From Bombardia bombarda (taxonomy: Eukaryota > Ascomycota > Sordariomycetes > Sordariales > Lasiosphaeriaceae): a stretch of 64,000 nt of DNA. Where the stretch lies: positions 1,364,001-1,428,000 of the forward strand of contig JAULSR010000004.1 of assembly GCA_030512295.1 (NCBI GenBank), read 5' to 3'. The notes beneath the pieces were generated by a model, which was given only the letters and a program-made list of their open reading frames with translations, was not told the DNA's origin and searched no databases. The translations under genes and the position numbers were made by a program. How positions within the stretch are numbered: position 1 is the stretch's first letter; every line of letters starts with the position of its first letter. This document shows, in pieces, positions 34,091 through 46,202 of the stretch.

Positions 34091-37000
34091 TTACACATCT
34101 TCCATCTTGACATCCTTGGGAGGCTCTGGAGCGGCGAAAGGAGAGGAGGTCGGTGAAGGTTCAGCGGCATTCGAGATGTCGATGGCAGCGATCTGCTCGG
34201 GTACACTCGTAATTGAGCTAGACTCTGGAGCTTAGTATATGCGTCGAAACTGTTTGTCCGCTGTAAAGAGTATGTCGTGGAGGCTCTCTCGGGCGGCAGT
34301 GAGGGCCTTGAAGATGTCTCTGTCGACTACCAAGGACTTGTAGTCTTCTTCAACTAGACCGATAATACGATCAGTGTCTTTTTCGATCTCTTGCGCGACT
34401 TCTTCGACCATTTTATCCAATCGAGCTTTGGCATTCGTGGTAGCTGTCTTGAACATGGTTGTTCGTACGCTTCCAACATGTGCATCCATGTACTCTTTGA
34501 TACGCTTGAAACATCCCATTCCTACAAGTTTGGGATTAGCATCGGCTCTGCAACATTTGGCAAATATATATTGCTTACCAGACTCTTGACCACAGTGCTC
34601 ATAGGCGCTCTTCATTGCTTCATAGATTGCTGGCTTAATGAGACGGCTGGCCTCCTTTTGCCCAATGTTCGCCAGCGCTTTAAGATACTTTGTTTCCTTG
34701 AACAATTCCTCAAATGGCAGGATTTGTCTCGCGACGAAATCGTACCACAAAGATTGCTTCATGATTGGATGCTGCTCCATCTTGACCTGGAACTTTTTCA
34801 GTTTCCTTGAGAGCTCCTCCCCAAGAGCATCCAAACGTTGTGGGAAATGCGTGGAGAAGACCCGCTCCCAGCCCTGTGCGAGTCGCTTCTCCAAAGGCTC
34901 TGACAGCTCTGTACAAATGTTAAAACGCCCATACTTAAGCAAATAGCGTTAAAGGAACTTTAAGACTCACCCTTATTGAAATCATGAGGTCCAGCAGCTC
35001 CCTTGAACACTCCACTACATGAACTTGTCAGCAAAAGGTTCAATTCTCGGGGCTAGATGCCAACACTGAATAATCAGGGTACATACTCTCGCACACAAGT
35101 TGCACGATAAGTCTGGGCTGGCAGACCACCATCCACTTTAGGTTGTGCCCAGGAGTCAACAGTCGTCGTCACATCATCCACAGCGAGTCGCATTGCCAAG
35201 GAGAATTTATTGGTGATATGAACCCGGATCAGATCTCGCCAGGCCTGACAAGCCCGAAGAATTGAGAGTCCGATATCCTATAATAGATAAGGAAGAGATG
35301 GTAAGCAAAACAGTGAAACAACTACATGTGTGTAGACGGCCAAGCACTCACCTTGCGCAACTCATTGACTGCACGTTCAATAAACTTCAGTTCTTGTTCC
35401 TTCTCCTTATCTGCCAACTTCAGCGGCTTCTCTTCGACGACAACTTGCATCATCAAAGTAACAAAGAGATGAGAGAGATCGTTCAAGAACTTTCGGCAGT
35501 TTGCTGCGCGCACCGATTGGGTGATGCTTAAAGCATGTCGCTGGAGTGCTGGGATCCCACTATCCTCGATGCCCCGGAAGCCCTTGAATGGTGTGTGGCT
35601 ATCTTTCTCCAGTCGGCCGGAAAGCTTTTGATACGCCCTGGCCGATACACAAAATACCGAAAGTGCAGAAGCGACAGCGGCATAATCTCTCTCTTCATGG
35701 TCAGGATCAAAGCTATCTGCATCACGCTGTGCCGCATTGTCCTGGTCGAGTCTGATTGAATGTCAGTTTTGATTATGTGAAGTTTATATGTGGAATAAAC
35801 TTACTCGCGAATACCATCAGCGAACTGCTGCTGGATAGCAGGCCGAGAGTAGCCGTTCCGGTACTTGATACACTCATTGATGACCCTTGAACTGAGATCT
35901 TTCACCTGACACTTCAGGGCCTTGATCTCCTTATGTAGAGGCTTTGCTGTTCTATTCAGCTTCTCTTTCCTATCCAGCAATGTCTTCTTCTTCGATTTCA
36001 CGTTCCGGAGATGTAGCTGCGCATCTGCCTTTGAAATGCTCTCTTGTCTTGCCTCGGGGGCCTCGTAATCGTCCTCGGAGTCCTCAGACTCTGAGTCGTC
36101 ACTGTCAAAGCTGGTCTTGCTGCGCTTCCGCGCCTTCAGAGCGGCCGCCCGGGGTTTTCTCTTCAAGCTCTCTGGAGATGAGAACAAAATCTCGGGCTCG
36201 TTGTCCTCAATGCTCAGCGCTGACTCTATGGCGTCAATTTCTTTCTGGTATTCCTCGATCAATTTTGTGCAGTCGTCAATCTCCTGTCGAACTGGACCAT
36301 GCTCCTCCTGAGTCTTTACCAATTTTGCCTCAAGAGCTTGCTGCTGCTCGTAGAGTTGATGAGCTTGCTCATCTTCTGGGAGTGACTTGAGGGCCTCCGT
36401 GGCAGTGATGTCGTCCGTCTTTGAGCAGATGACGGTAACGCTGGAATACATGCAGTCAAATTATAATTGACGCTTGAAAGATTCTCCTAGGAGATGCTGT
36501 GCTGCCTTGTCATCTACGGCGCGGGTGATCGGCGCAAGCACCCACAAACCAGTACATTGCTCGATGTATCTGGCGGCCATAGCAGAACGGGCTGCATTCG
36601 AATCTTGGGTTCCAGGCTGTTCCAAGTGTCAGAAGTTATCAGTCTCATTTTATAAAAAGAAATAACTTACCAGATCCACAAGAACAAGTCCAGACGCAAG
36701 TGCGGGAGATCTCGTGAAGATTTTGACAACTTTGATGAGAGGCCAGAATTCCATGACCTCTGACTCCTTCTTTCTGCCTCGTGACTTCTCTTTCGAGTCG
36801 ACATACTTTCCGAGAAGTGAAGAGAAGTCCTTTGCTAAAGGCGCGGTCAAAACTTTCACTGACCCCAAAAGACCTCTCACTGACGGCTGTTCAGCTAAAC
36901 CATGGGGAGTGTGGAAATTGAAGATTTCATCTCTGGTCAAGTCTGGATAAACAGATCTAATTTTGCTGTACGCAACGCCAGCCTCAGTGTCGTTGCCCAT

Positions 37001-37486
37001 GTGGTCGTGCCCAGGTTGATGCGCTCCATTGCGAAGATCGTCAAAGAGGATGCGGAGCTCCTTGATCCATTCCTCCTTGCTTATAAAATGGATCTCAGTT
37101 CTGTATTTCTGGCTCGGATCTTCAGAGTCGTTGTACTGAATTTCTGTAATAACTGCCGTGCATGCTCGCATGCAGTTTGTTGGAACAATACATTCCTCAT
37201 CGAGCACAGCGTTGATTACGGAGCTCTTGCCAGCTCCCGTGCTGCCAACAACGCCCACAACAGTACGCTGAGTAGAGGCTTGTGACTGAATATCGTGAAT
37301 GGTCTTCAGGTATCTGGCAATCTCGGCAACATCCTTGGCATCGACTAGAGCTGATTTGATATTCTCCAGGATTTGGAGTCCGGCCTCGGTGCCGCTTTCG
37401 AGTTTACTTGGTGAAGTCTCCGAGGCGAGCTTCTGCAGCCAGTCCAGCTTCATGAGGTCTGCAGACCCCACGGCTGGCGCGTCCAT
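34091..37486 (-). pseudogene. SLIP-GC-like nuclear GTPase with two in-frame TAA codons
   Basis: Seven exons keep frame: 37486-36671, 36616-35805, 35751-35352, 35277-35087, 35014-34971, 34908-34579 and 34521-34091. The product resembles fungal dynamin-like P-loop GTPases related to mammalian SLIP-GC. Visible are Walker A/G1 GVVGSTGAGKSS, G3 as VLVDL|PGTQDS across intron 1, and G4 as CSKTDD. A coiled, charged central region and a long helical C-terminus follow. The frame is broken by TAA at 36461-36463, between FKRQL and FDCMYSSV just before G4, and by TAA at 34232-34234. After the second stop the frame continues for 46 protein-like residues ending VKMEDV. No plausible intron removes either stop. 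The region upstream of 37486 stays open, so the true start may be earlier. It is either a young pseudogene or needs recoding. Confidence 0.8.
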
Positions 37487-40400
37487 TTTGACTTTTGAAG
37501 CCACAGAATTAGAGATTGTTGATGCGCACTCCTTTGTTACCTCGACGAATGGTACAGTAAAGTGTGAAGAAAATCTGGAGCTGCCTATGCAAGACATGTG
37601 AGTGATTGGTAGGCAAGTACGATTCAATCAAACAACAGTGAAAGGTTTATGGAAGGTTAGGGGGATGAAACGAGGCGCAAGTGAAAGAATATCCATGCTG
37701 TGATCGTACCTAGTGAGTTTTCAAACCAAAGTCACGTTCCAAATATAGATCAGATCGCAAGATTAAAGGCTTTAATGTGACGAAATGTTGCGAGGGAAAC
37801 CGGTCGTACAACGACACTGAATCGTCTCGATATACCAGATCAAGAAAGATCAATCGGCGAGAGCATAAAAGAGTGAAGAGGTCTCGTGAAAATCTGGTAT
37901 GTAGGTCAAGGGAAGCTTGGTGGAGAGGAAGGGAAATGACGCTTATCGTTTATGAGGCTTCAAAGAAAGTGATTTCTCCTTGAAATGGTGGAAAGTCGTT
38001 GCGGGATGGAAAGTAGTAGTACCTTAAAGAAAGAGCGAGAGGAAATGTCGGAAGAAAGGAAGGTGCGAAGGAAGGTGTGGAGGAAGGTGTGGAGGAAGAT
38101 GAGGTAGAAGGTGAGGCAGAAGGTGAGGTAGAAGGTGAGGCAGAAGGTGAGGTAGAAGGTGAGGCAGAAGGTGAGGTAGAAGGTGAGGTAGAAGGTGAGG
38201 TAGAAGGTGAGGTGGAAGGTGAGGTGGAAAGTGAAAAGGGGAGGGGGTAAAGATCGGGTTACCTTCTAAAATTAGATGATGCGTGATAATGTAGGGCAAA
38301 ACTGCCTGGTGTTTTGGAGCATTTCCTTGTGTCTAAGTGCTTAACCAAGCTTCTTTCCTCAGTAGCAGAATGGAATGCCCCGAGACCACCCATCTAGCTC
38401 AACGAGCAGGCCGGTGAGGTCAAGATATGTGTGCTTTCGATCTCTTTACATGGTTATCGGAGCTTCAGATCACCACTAGCAGGAGTAAACAAACGATTAC
38501 AACGTCCAGTATCGAATTTCTCTAAACCGGTGTTCCGTACAAGAGCGAACTGTGAAATCGATGCCGAGAGCAATCACCATAACCGTCAAGCCTTCACGAA
38601 GCGCCTGTTCTCGTTGAAATAAAAGCGCCGTAGCAATGTCAAGCTAATGATAGGCATATGATCAGACCGAGGTTTATCCCATGACCCTGTCTTCACGAAC
38701 GAAAATCCAATAATACCCAGGCCAGAAAGTTGCTGAAGTGGTCACAGAATGCCATATCAGCATAGTGCCTTCAAGCAAGGAAAGCCAAATAACAAATCAA
38801 AACATGGCATCGGCACTATCGAGCAAATACGACTTGTAACTCTTTCAGGTAGCGAAATATTGGCCGTCAAGAGAATAAATAGTAGCCGATTATTTAGCAA
38901 ATCGTGCCACGGCATGATGTTGCTCGACGTTTGAGAACTTGAAGAAATCTGGGGGAGGCAGTATATGGAATGGTATAAAATATCCCAAGTTGCAATGGTG
39001 ACTATTGAAGTAGGTGCAAAAAATTATCCACCCGATCCCTTCATCAGCATTGGACATGGTTCATCCCAAGTTGCCAAAGTTGTGGTCATGCAGTCAAATA
39101 TGACACTGGCAACTATGCCACTGATAGAAAAATGCAGAAATATAAAAGCAATCCTGAGCGAGATGGTCTTTTGAGCAACTAGGCAGCTTTCTGGTATCAT
39201 CGTCAAATTCGTCGACGTCCAGAGTTGGTATCGAAGAGCATCTACACGCATAAGTTTCCCCCCACTTTGTCTGGGTCCCAATTAATGCAAGTTACCAAGA
39301 CCCCAAGGTGACTATGTCGGTGGGGTAGGTGCGTGTTCCGATACTTGAAGTGCAGGCTCACTCGCACTCGCAAGATATGACCATCTGCACTCCCAATGGG
39401 GATATTATCTCATCCGCACTGCGCTTGCCAAGGCAGTGATTATCAAGGACGAGATGCTGCTGTCTGATAGTCCGTCTCCACGGCCGAGACCATATAATAG
39501 AGCCGCAGGACAAACGGGCGAAAGGCCGCGTATCATCCGAAGAGTTAGCGACCTGGGGCAGCAGGCGGGGGGAAATGGGTGGCGATCGGAAGCTTGCTAA
39601 TCAGTGGTGGTTTCGCTATGAGTCGCATCCGGTCGCACATCCGAGCTGTGGAAAACCTTCTTGCAGACAGAGCCTGTATGTATTAAGCCTCTGCATCTCT
39701 TTAACTAGTGCGCCGAGGCCGAACCCCCACCTCCCATGGCCAGTCCGTAGTCCGTCCAAAACTCCATCAGTCAGTCAGCCCGAACTGGTTCGCGAATTCA
39801 GAACGCTGGCTCTGGCGTTGCTTGAGTATGGATGGCGGGTGTCTTCAAAAACATGGACTGGCCTGGATGAATTGATCTTCGTCTTTCACATGATCTGGGT
39901 TGATCGCAAAGCACCGAAGTGGCCCAAGAGAAAGGGGCTGTCCAGACTGTTCCATGGTTTATCACAAGCGGACAGAGTTGCAGACAAGTGGTGGTGGGCT
40001 GGGGCTATTTAAATTGAATGCATGCACGGTTGCTCACGAAGCGTTCGGTATCGGGAGCCGATCGCCAATCGATGTGCACTCATTTTATCCATACCGGGGT
40101 ATTGGCTCCCCACTACGATGATCCACCCACCCCCGCCATTTGCGGCGTTCCCAGAGACCCGCAAGCCAACACACACCCACTCACCGCCAGGCCCGGTTTA
40201 GGTGGGATAGGGCAGGCGGGTTCTGGAAGGGGGCGGAGAAGATGGTCCTGTAGGTAACCAGCCCAGTAACCCAGTGCTGTACCTTAGGTTCAGATCGGGC
40301 GTTAGAGCCAGTGATTACCTCACCACCTACACCACTCTTGCGCCCGCTGTGCGCTTATCGCCAATTCCCACCTCATCGATGCACAAAATCCGTTTTTGAC

Positions 40401-40622
40401 ACCACATCTTCAATCCCGAATTCTCGAACCACTGCGCCTTTCCGTCCCTCGCCACGCCTCACGACCTGCCCGCGGCCCTCGGCAACCCTTAATACCCCTG
40501 CAGCGAGTCGTAGGACCACGAATGGCAGCCTGCTTGTCACCCGCTCCTGAAGTCACGCGCAGCACAAGGTGAGTGCCGCCGACATCGCCCCCACAGCCCG
40601 TCACTCGTAACCTGTCGCCGCC
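37487..40622. other. Divergent intergenic region of 3.1 kb, no gene seen
   Basis: Upstream of the GTPase gene (-) and of the serine-rich gene (+). It contains a 12-bp minisatellite and short ORFs only. The stretch 40313-40622 before the plus-strand gene is C-rich and probably its 5' leader. Confidence 0.5.
38101..38233. repeat. 12-bp minisatellite (GAGGTAGAAGGT), about 11 copies
   Basis: Ten perfectly phased units run from 38101 to 38220, alternating GAGGTAGAAGGT with GAGGCAGAAGGT and ending with GAGGTGGAAGGT, followed by a degenerate copy. Related imperfect GGAAGGTGT units begin at about 38060. Purine-only on the plus strand apart from the T and C positions. Multiple-of-three length keeps ORFs open on both strands, but these look artefactual. 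Confidence 0.95.
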
Positions 40623-42524
40623 ATGGACGACGCCGCGAGGCTCGTGACGGAGCTGCACGACAAGCTCGCCGAACTCGACGGCAAGGTCATTGCCTACCAG
40701 CGCGACATGCTGGCTCAGTTTCACCGGCAAATGGAGGACTCTTTGAAAAATCTCCCCGAGCACGTCTCGACCGAAGTCTCGCGAGTCATCGCCGAGTCAA
40801 TGCACAAGTACCCTGCCCTGAACTCGACCCCGACTCCGACCTCAACCTCAACCTCGACGTCGAGCAGTCCCGACGGCGCCGGGTCGCCGAGCAACGTCCC
40901 CACCGGTGATCGCACAGCCAGGGACAACCGCAAGCGGACGTCTCCGCCCCCCGTTCTTTACCACACCTCGGGCGTTCCGAAGGAGAGCATGCGGAGCCCG
41001 CACGACCGAGAAAAGGAGTTCCAGGGCCTCTTTACCCCCAGCTACCTCCCCCTTCTAGACGGATCAAGCAGTGACCGCACGCCTTACTCGCCTCCAATTT
41101 CGCCGCAGCCGGCGCCGGCACCATTCACCCTGTCCCTAGAAAATGTCAAAATGGTGGAGGAGTTGAAGGAACCAGAGGCCCCTAAAAAGGGAGGCCGGCC
41201 GGGACCTGTCCGACGAATGACAGACCGATCCTCTACGTCGTCAATCGATTCCACTTCAAGCGAATCTAAAGTTCGAAGGAGCGCACTGCGACGCTCCTCA
41301 AGCTCGACAAAAGATAGCCCCCGCCGAGTACGGTTCGAGTTTCAGGGTGAAGAAGTGCTCCCTTCGTCTTCGCCCCGGGAGGTGTCCGTCACGCCCTTCA
41401 TTATGGCCCTCCCAAGTGGGGTGGACGGCGTGGCAGATGGGTCTGATAAGGTTGAGGCTGAGCTGGTTGCCGATACGTCAGCCATAGTGCTAGACAATGA
41501 GTCACCCGCATACAGCGGAACTTCCCTGCTTGACGTTGAAGGCGAGGAGGACTTTCTCCCGCGACCGAAAAAGGTGTCCTCAACCCAGGCTCTCCGCGCT
41601 CTTTCTCGAAACCCACTAGACGCAGGAACGGTTTGGACAGTTGTCAACCCGGATGCAGATGGGAGTGCCAAAATGAACGGCAGCAATGAAATCAACGCCA
41701 GTCCGATGGCTGGTCCGCTGGCACAGTCAGTTCCTTCGGACATACCAGCACCAGCACCACGGGTCTCGGCTCGTCCATCTGGTAGCGCACCAAAGAGATG
41801 GGGGTTCGAGGAACTACTCGGCTCCCCCCGAGAGGAAGTATTCAGCAACGAAGATGAAGATGCCTCAGACGAAGAATTTCTTTCCATGAGACGTAAATCC
41901 ACCAAGAAACCCGCATTGCCAGCTGCCCCACTGCCGCCGCCTACATATCGAAACGCCACGGTCTCGTTCGTGGATCCCGATAAGACGCCGACGCTATCTG
42001 CGACCGAACTAGGCGATAGGGCCAGCCATGGCGACGAGGACGCTTTGTTTGGTTTCGAAGACGCCCAACCCGACACCCAGCCTTCAAAATATATCGTCGA
42101 TGACGATGATGATGATGACGACGCTACAGTTCCAGAAGTGCCTCTTACAAATGCCACAGCGGCCGCTAAAGACGTGTCTCCTCCGGCTTCTTATCGGCCG
42201 ACAAGGCAGTTGCCTCCCACCTCACCATCAGCCGCCTTGTTTAGTAATTCAGTCGGCTCATACAAAGGCACACCTCTGAGAGTCAATCCCATGAACGACC
42301 CCCAGCTGTATGACGAGATAGCGAGCATGAAAGACGTTCACTTCTTCGTCGGCAGTGTTGATGGGCGAAGCGGCGTCGAGGCAGCCGATCTGGGGACCTA
42401 TCGCGCCAGCGTGTCGCGAAACTACGCTGGTACGCCCCGAAGCTTCACGGAACGGCTGGCGATGGAAGAGGCGATGGACAGACGGAGACCCGCGAGAGGC
42501 GGCGACGCGTCGACGGGGGGCTGA
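40623..42524 (+). CDS. Serine-rich conserved fungal protein of unknown function
   Basis: Single-exon frame of 633 residues from the ATG at 40623 (MDDAARLVTEL). Residues about 1-65 form a predicted coiled-coil (HDKLAELDGKVIAYQRDMLA). The middle is disordered and rich in S/T/P, with RRSSSS-type patches that look like phosphorylation sites, acidic blocks (SNEDEDASDEEF) and a run of Asp near residue 495. A compact conserved-looking C-terminus follows from about 560: GTPLRVNPMNDPQLYDEIAS, VHFFVGSVDG, ADLGTYRASVS. I do not recognise the family. The length, codon use and absence of stops support a real gene. No transmembrane segment is seen. Confidence 0.85.
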   Translation: MDDAARLVTELHDKLAELDGKVIAYQRDMLAQFHRQMEDSLKNLPEHVSTEVSRVIAESMHKYPALNSTPTPTSTSTSTSSSPDGAGSPSNVPTGDRTARDNRKRTSPPPVLYHTSGVPKESMRSPHDREKEFQGLFTPSYLPLLDGSSSDRTPYSPPISPQPAPAPFTLSLENVKMVEELKEPEAPKKGGRPGPVRRMTDRSSTSSIDSTSSESKVRRSALRRSSSSTKDSPRRVRFEFQGEEVLPSSSPREVSVTPFIMALPSGVDGVADGSDKVEAELVADTSAIVLDNESPAYSGTSLLDVEGEEDFLPRPKKVSSTQALRALSRNPLDAGTVWTVVNPDADGSAKMNGSNEINASPMAGPLAQSVPSDIPAPAPRVSARPSGSAPKRWGFEELLGSPREEVFSNEDEDASDEEFLSMRRKSTKKPALPAAPLPPPTYRNATVSFVDPDKTPTLSATELGDRASHGDEDALFGFEDAQPDTQPSKYIVDDDDDDDDATVPEVPLTNATAAAKDVSPPASYRPTRQLPPTSPSAALFSNSVGSYKGTPLRVNPMNDPQLYDEIASMKDVHFFVGSVDGRSGVEAADLGTYRASVSRNYAGTPRSFTERLAMEEAMDRRRPARGGDASTGG

Positions 42525-43567
42525 GCAGGATCTATATGAGCAGGAATTGGATTTAGCTAACACATGAGCATTACTGGATTGAAACTTGCATGAACGGCCT
42601 GGGGGATGGGGGATGGGGGATGGGGGACGGGGAGGGGATGCATTTGCTTTATTATACAGAAGACGAAGAAGATCAGGTAATGGGGTAGGTAGGTGGGGCG
42701 ATATCAATCCACGCGGCATATGATGTCAACATCCTTGTATAATTAGCTGCATCGTGATACCAGAAGAGAAAGGCTACGGGGCCTAGAACCGGGAGCGGGA
42801 TGGGTGATAAACAGTCGGATAGGTGGGTTCTTCATGAATGTCCATGTCCGGGTGTAATAATGGGATTGAATTGGGCAGAGGATCGAGTTTTGATCGTTGG
42901 GCTTCAAGATGTGAAGAATGTAGGAAGACAGCACAACACGCGGACTCCGTGTCTAACATAAAGGTACCTACCTATCATTAAATCGTGCATTCTTCTATTG
43001 CAGACTCCTGGCCCGTGGTCGGTGAGACGGACCGGGAGTGCCGTCAGCAAGGGGTAAAGGAACGGGGCCCAGCTGAGGTAGAAAAAAAGCCAGGAACGCC
43101 GAACACCGGTCTTGTTGTCTCGTTGTTTCCATGTATCTTCGTACCGGACCGGACGCGGCAGGTGAAAGTGAAACAAGCCAATGGGATCAAGAAGCGACCG
43201 TGTCAAAGAAGCTGGGGCGGCCGAGCTGAGACAGCCAGGCCCAGAACCCTAGGCCCGCCTGGACCAGGGGCCCAACAACCCTGTTGGCTACCCCGTTTGT
43301 GAACCCTCGACGCCGGTATTCAACCAACCCGCCGCCATTGTACTGCTTCGTCGCAATTCCTTTGCTGTCTGCAACAGCGCAAAACTGGCCTCTCATCCAA
43401 TTTTCTCTCGACGGTGGTGCTCATGCACATGCTCGCTCGCAGCCAATGTTATGATCCAATGATCCCGCGAACCTGAGAACACACAGATACCTACTCCTAG
43501 ATACCTTTGTCTGGCAGTCAAGGTAGGGAGGGGAGCAGCCTGTAGACCTACCTAGGTTTCAGGGGCC
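42525..43567. other. Intergenic region, no gene seen
   Basis: Between two plus-strand genes. It begins with the 3' UTR of the serine-rich gene, including a G-rich tract at 42601-42637, and ends with the promoter of the M28-family gene. Only short ORFs are present. Confidence 0.5.
42601..42637 (+). other. G-quadruplex-forming tract
   Basis: Five G-runs of 4-5 bases separated by AT, AT, AT, AC and A, about 80 bp after the stop codon of the serine-rich gene. It fits the G4 rule (four or more runs of at least three G with loops of 1-7 nt), on the mRNA-sense strand. Confidence 0.7.
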
Positions 43568-44834
43568 ATGAAGCGCCGCCACTCCACCACATCGCCGTCG
43601 CCGTCGCCGTCGCCGTCAAGGTCCCGTTCTGGTGGCGCCCTCTCGCTGCTGGTCGTCGGGCTGGTCCTCTTCCTGCAGCTCTTCGCTGCCACCGCCTCGG
43701 CCTACAAGCCGCTGTCCGACAGCTTCCTGCGCCTCGTGCCCGGCGGCGACGGCGACGACTTTGACATCCACAATGGCGAGCTGCTGTCGCCAATCCTGAT
43801 CCCGCGCGTCCCCGGCACGCCAGGGCAAGTCAAAGCGCAAGAACACTTTGTCAAGTTCTTCCAGCGTTTCCTGCCGAAGTGGGAGATTATATGGCAGAAC
43901 TCGACGTCCACGACGCCGGCGACGGGCAGCAGGGAGCTGCCGTTTGCAAACTTGGTGTTTCGCCGCGAGCCCCCGTGGACGAAGCCCGGGCAGGCGAACT
44001 TGCTTACGCTCGTGGCGCACTACGACAGCAAGATCACACCTGAAGGATTCATCGGCGCGACTGATAGCGCGGCGCCGTGCGCCGTGCTGATGCATGTGGC
44101 CAGGAGCATTGACAAGTACCTGACGCAGATGCACGACGAGATGGCGGAGCTGGGGGAGGGGGGCACGCCCGAGATGGATATGGGCGTGCAGATAATGCTG
44201 CTTGATGGCGAGGAGGCGTTTGTTTCGTGGACGGACACGGATTCGTTGTATGGCGCGAGGTAAGGGATGGCTTGGTTACTTACTTTGCCCCTCCTCCCTT
44301 CTCCTATCTTGACATACCATGTGGAAGGAATACGAATCCCATTGCTAACCCCCCTACCACAGAGCCCTCGCCGCCGAGTGGGAAAACACGGCCTACCCAG
44401 CCATGTCCAACTTCCCCAACCCCATGAGCCAGATCACGCTCTTCGTCCTGCTGGACCTGCTCGGCTCCGCCAACCCCAACATCCCGTCCTACTTCCAGAC
44501 GACGCACTGGGCCTACAAGAACATGGCGACCGTCGAGGCGCGCATGCGCAGCTTGGGTCTGCTCAAGTCGCAGCCTAAGACGCCCTTCTTCCCGGACGCG
44601 CTCAAGAAGGCCAAGGAGTTTATGCACGCCGGCATCGGCGATGACCACGTGCCGTTCATGGCGCGCGGCGCGCCTGTCTTGCATGTGATTCCCTCGCCGT
44701 TCCCGGCTGTGTGGCACCAGATGACGGATGACGGGGAGCATCTGGATATAGATACGGTGAATGACTGGGCCAAGATCGTGACGGCGTTTGCGCTGGAGTG
44801 GTTGGATGCCATGGAGGTTGAGCCGGGGGTGTAG
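43568..44834 (+). CDS. Glutaminyl-peptide cyclotransferase-like M28 family protein
   Basis: Two exons, 43568-44259 and 44363-44834, encode 387 residues. The GT-AG intron splits the Arg codon of GAR|ALAAEW. An N-terminal hydrophobic segment (about 24-45, LLVVGLVLFLQLFAATASA) is a signal peptide or anchor, so the enzyme is probably secretory. The M28/QC fold shows LTLVAHYDSK, GATDSAAPC with zinc Asp166, LLDGEEAF with catalytic Glu215 and zinc Glu216, GDDHVPF with Asp324 or 325 at the catalytic Asp position, and FPAVWHQM with zinc His349. These match the ligand pattern of human QC (Asp, Glu, His). QC converts N-terminal Gln to pyroglutamate; some fungal members may act as aminopeptidases instead. 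The N-terminus has an SP-repeat coded by CCGTCG units. Confidence 0.92.
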
Positions 44835-46202
44835 GGTAGGAGATGGGGGTGGTAAGGGGAGACATTATACTGGGGAAGTTATTCGTATACTGGAGGAATT
44901 TATACTCGAGGGTATAAGCGTCGGCGATTATGGCGATATATGTCGCCTGTTGAACGCTGTTGTCCAATATGGCTGGACAAAGGCACCAAGGATACGGAAC
45001 GAGGGTTATGAAGTGGAGGGCAAGCCAAGAGCTTGACGAAGTGAATATCGCCATATGACCATCTTACCGGTGTTATTGAAGCCTTTATAGGTATGATTAC
45101 GGATGCTGGGAGCAAGGGTGGGGTGGACTGGATTTATGTATGGCTGACGAAGAGGGTATGTAAATTTTACAAGCTGTGTGTAACAAATGTATGTATTTAT
45201 TAGATGTGTGGCATACGTTTCCCATTCGTCAAATTATAATAATTATCATATTCATCCCAGCTGTCTGGCATTCTGGTGAAGAGTTCAGTCATTAGGTAAT
45301 GCTTAGTATCAACTAGACATGTCTATCTTTGAACTGAGCGACTGACTACCTTAGGTACTAGTAGAGTCTAGAACTAACGCGGGCGTCGTCCTGGCGGGGT
45401 GGCGTAGCGGGGTGGACTTGCCCTTTGCACTTTGAACTCCTCCTCCAACCAATCAATCACGCCCGTGTTTTGAATAGGAAGCAAATCGCTGGCAGGCTAT
45501 TCCTGTCAAACAACCCACCAAGCGCCGTTTTCTTGCCTTCTCGTCGAAACATCTCACCCCGGTAAGCGGACACTTCTGGGGGCCAACAGAACAAGCGCCA
45601 CGAAGTACTGGTGTACCTTTCCCAGCCTGTCCATACTCCATTTCTCCTTGTCACGGTTAACGCCCTTGGCTGTCCTGTCTCTCTCTCATCCCGACTCCCG
45701 TCCTCCACTCTTCCAGCGCCCACCACACCACACCTACCTACCACCACACAGCAGCCATTTATCTCCTGTCCATATGCGCACGCGCTTCCGCACTTGCATC
45801 CCCTCACCACCGCTCCCTCGCTACCACCAGTGACCGCACGACCGCAGTCCTTTGTCCGAAATTGGCCCGCTGCTTGCTCCAAAGCACGGCACGCACCCAG
45901 GCTTCTTCTGCAAAAGGTTGGGCCTTTTTCTCCATTCTTTTGCAGAGACTGCGTCGGGCATCTCTGCTGTTTTTTTAAACACGGCTTCTCACGAGTCTCA
46001 GTCGACTTCACCCCTCGATACTCGTCGCACGCTCTTGCACCAGACACAAACCATCGGAAGCGTTTTGTTCAACCCCAAATACACGTCGAACCCGCAGCCT
46101 CCGCCAACTGCGCACTACACCACTTACCATCCCGCCCCCGAGCGCCCCCCCTCCCCATCGCAAGCAGCGGCCTTTCTAGCCCTTCGGCGTCGCAGAGAAG
46201 CC
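44835..46202. other. Intergenic region including the PHO85 5' leader
   Basis: Between the M28 gene and PHO85. The stretch 45640-46200 is C/T-rich and holds overlapping ORFs that open on repeat-like sequence; I read it as promoter and leader. An AT-rich stretch at 45180-45260 is probably a 3' UTR. Confidence 0.5.

Noticed and set aside
38024..38299. Minus-strand ORF with HLLP repeats
   Set aside because: Created by the 12-bp minisatellite, whose unit is a multiple of three. No sign of coding selection.
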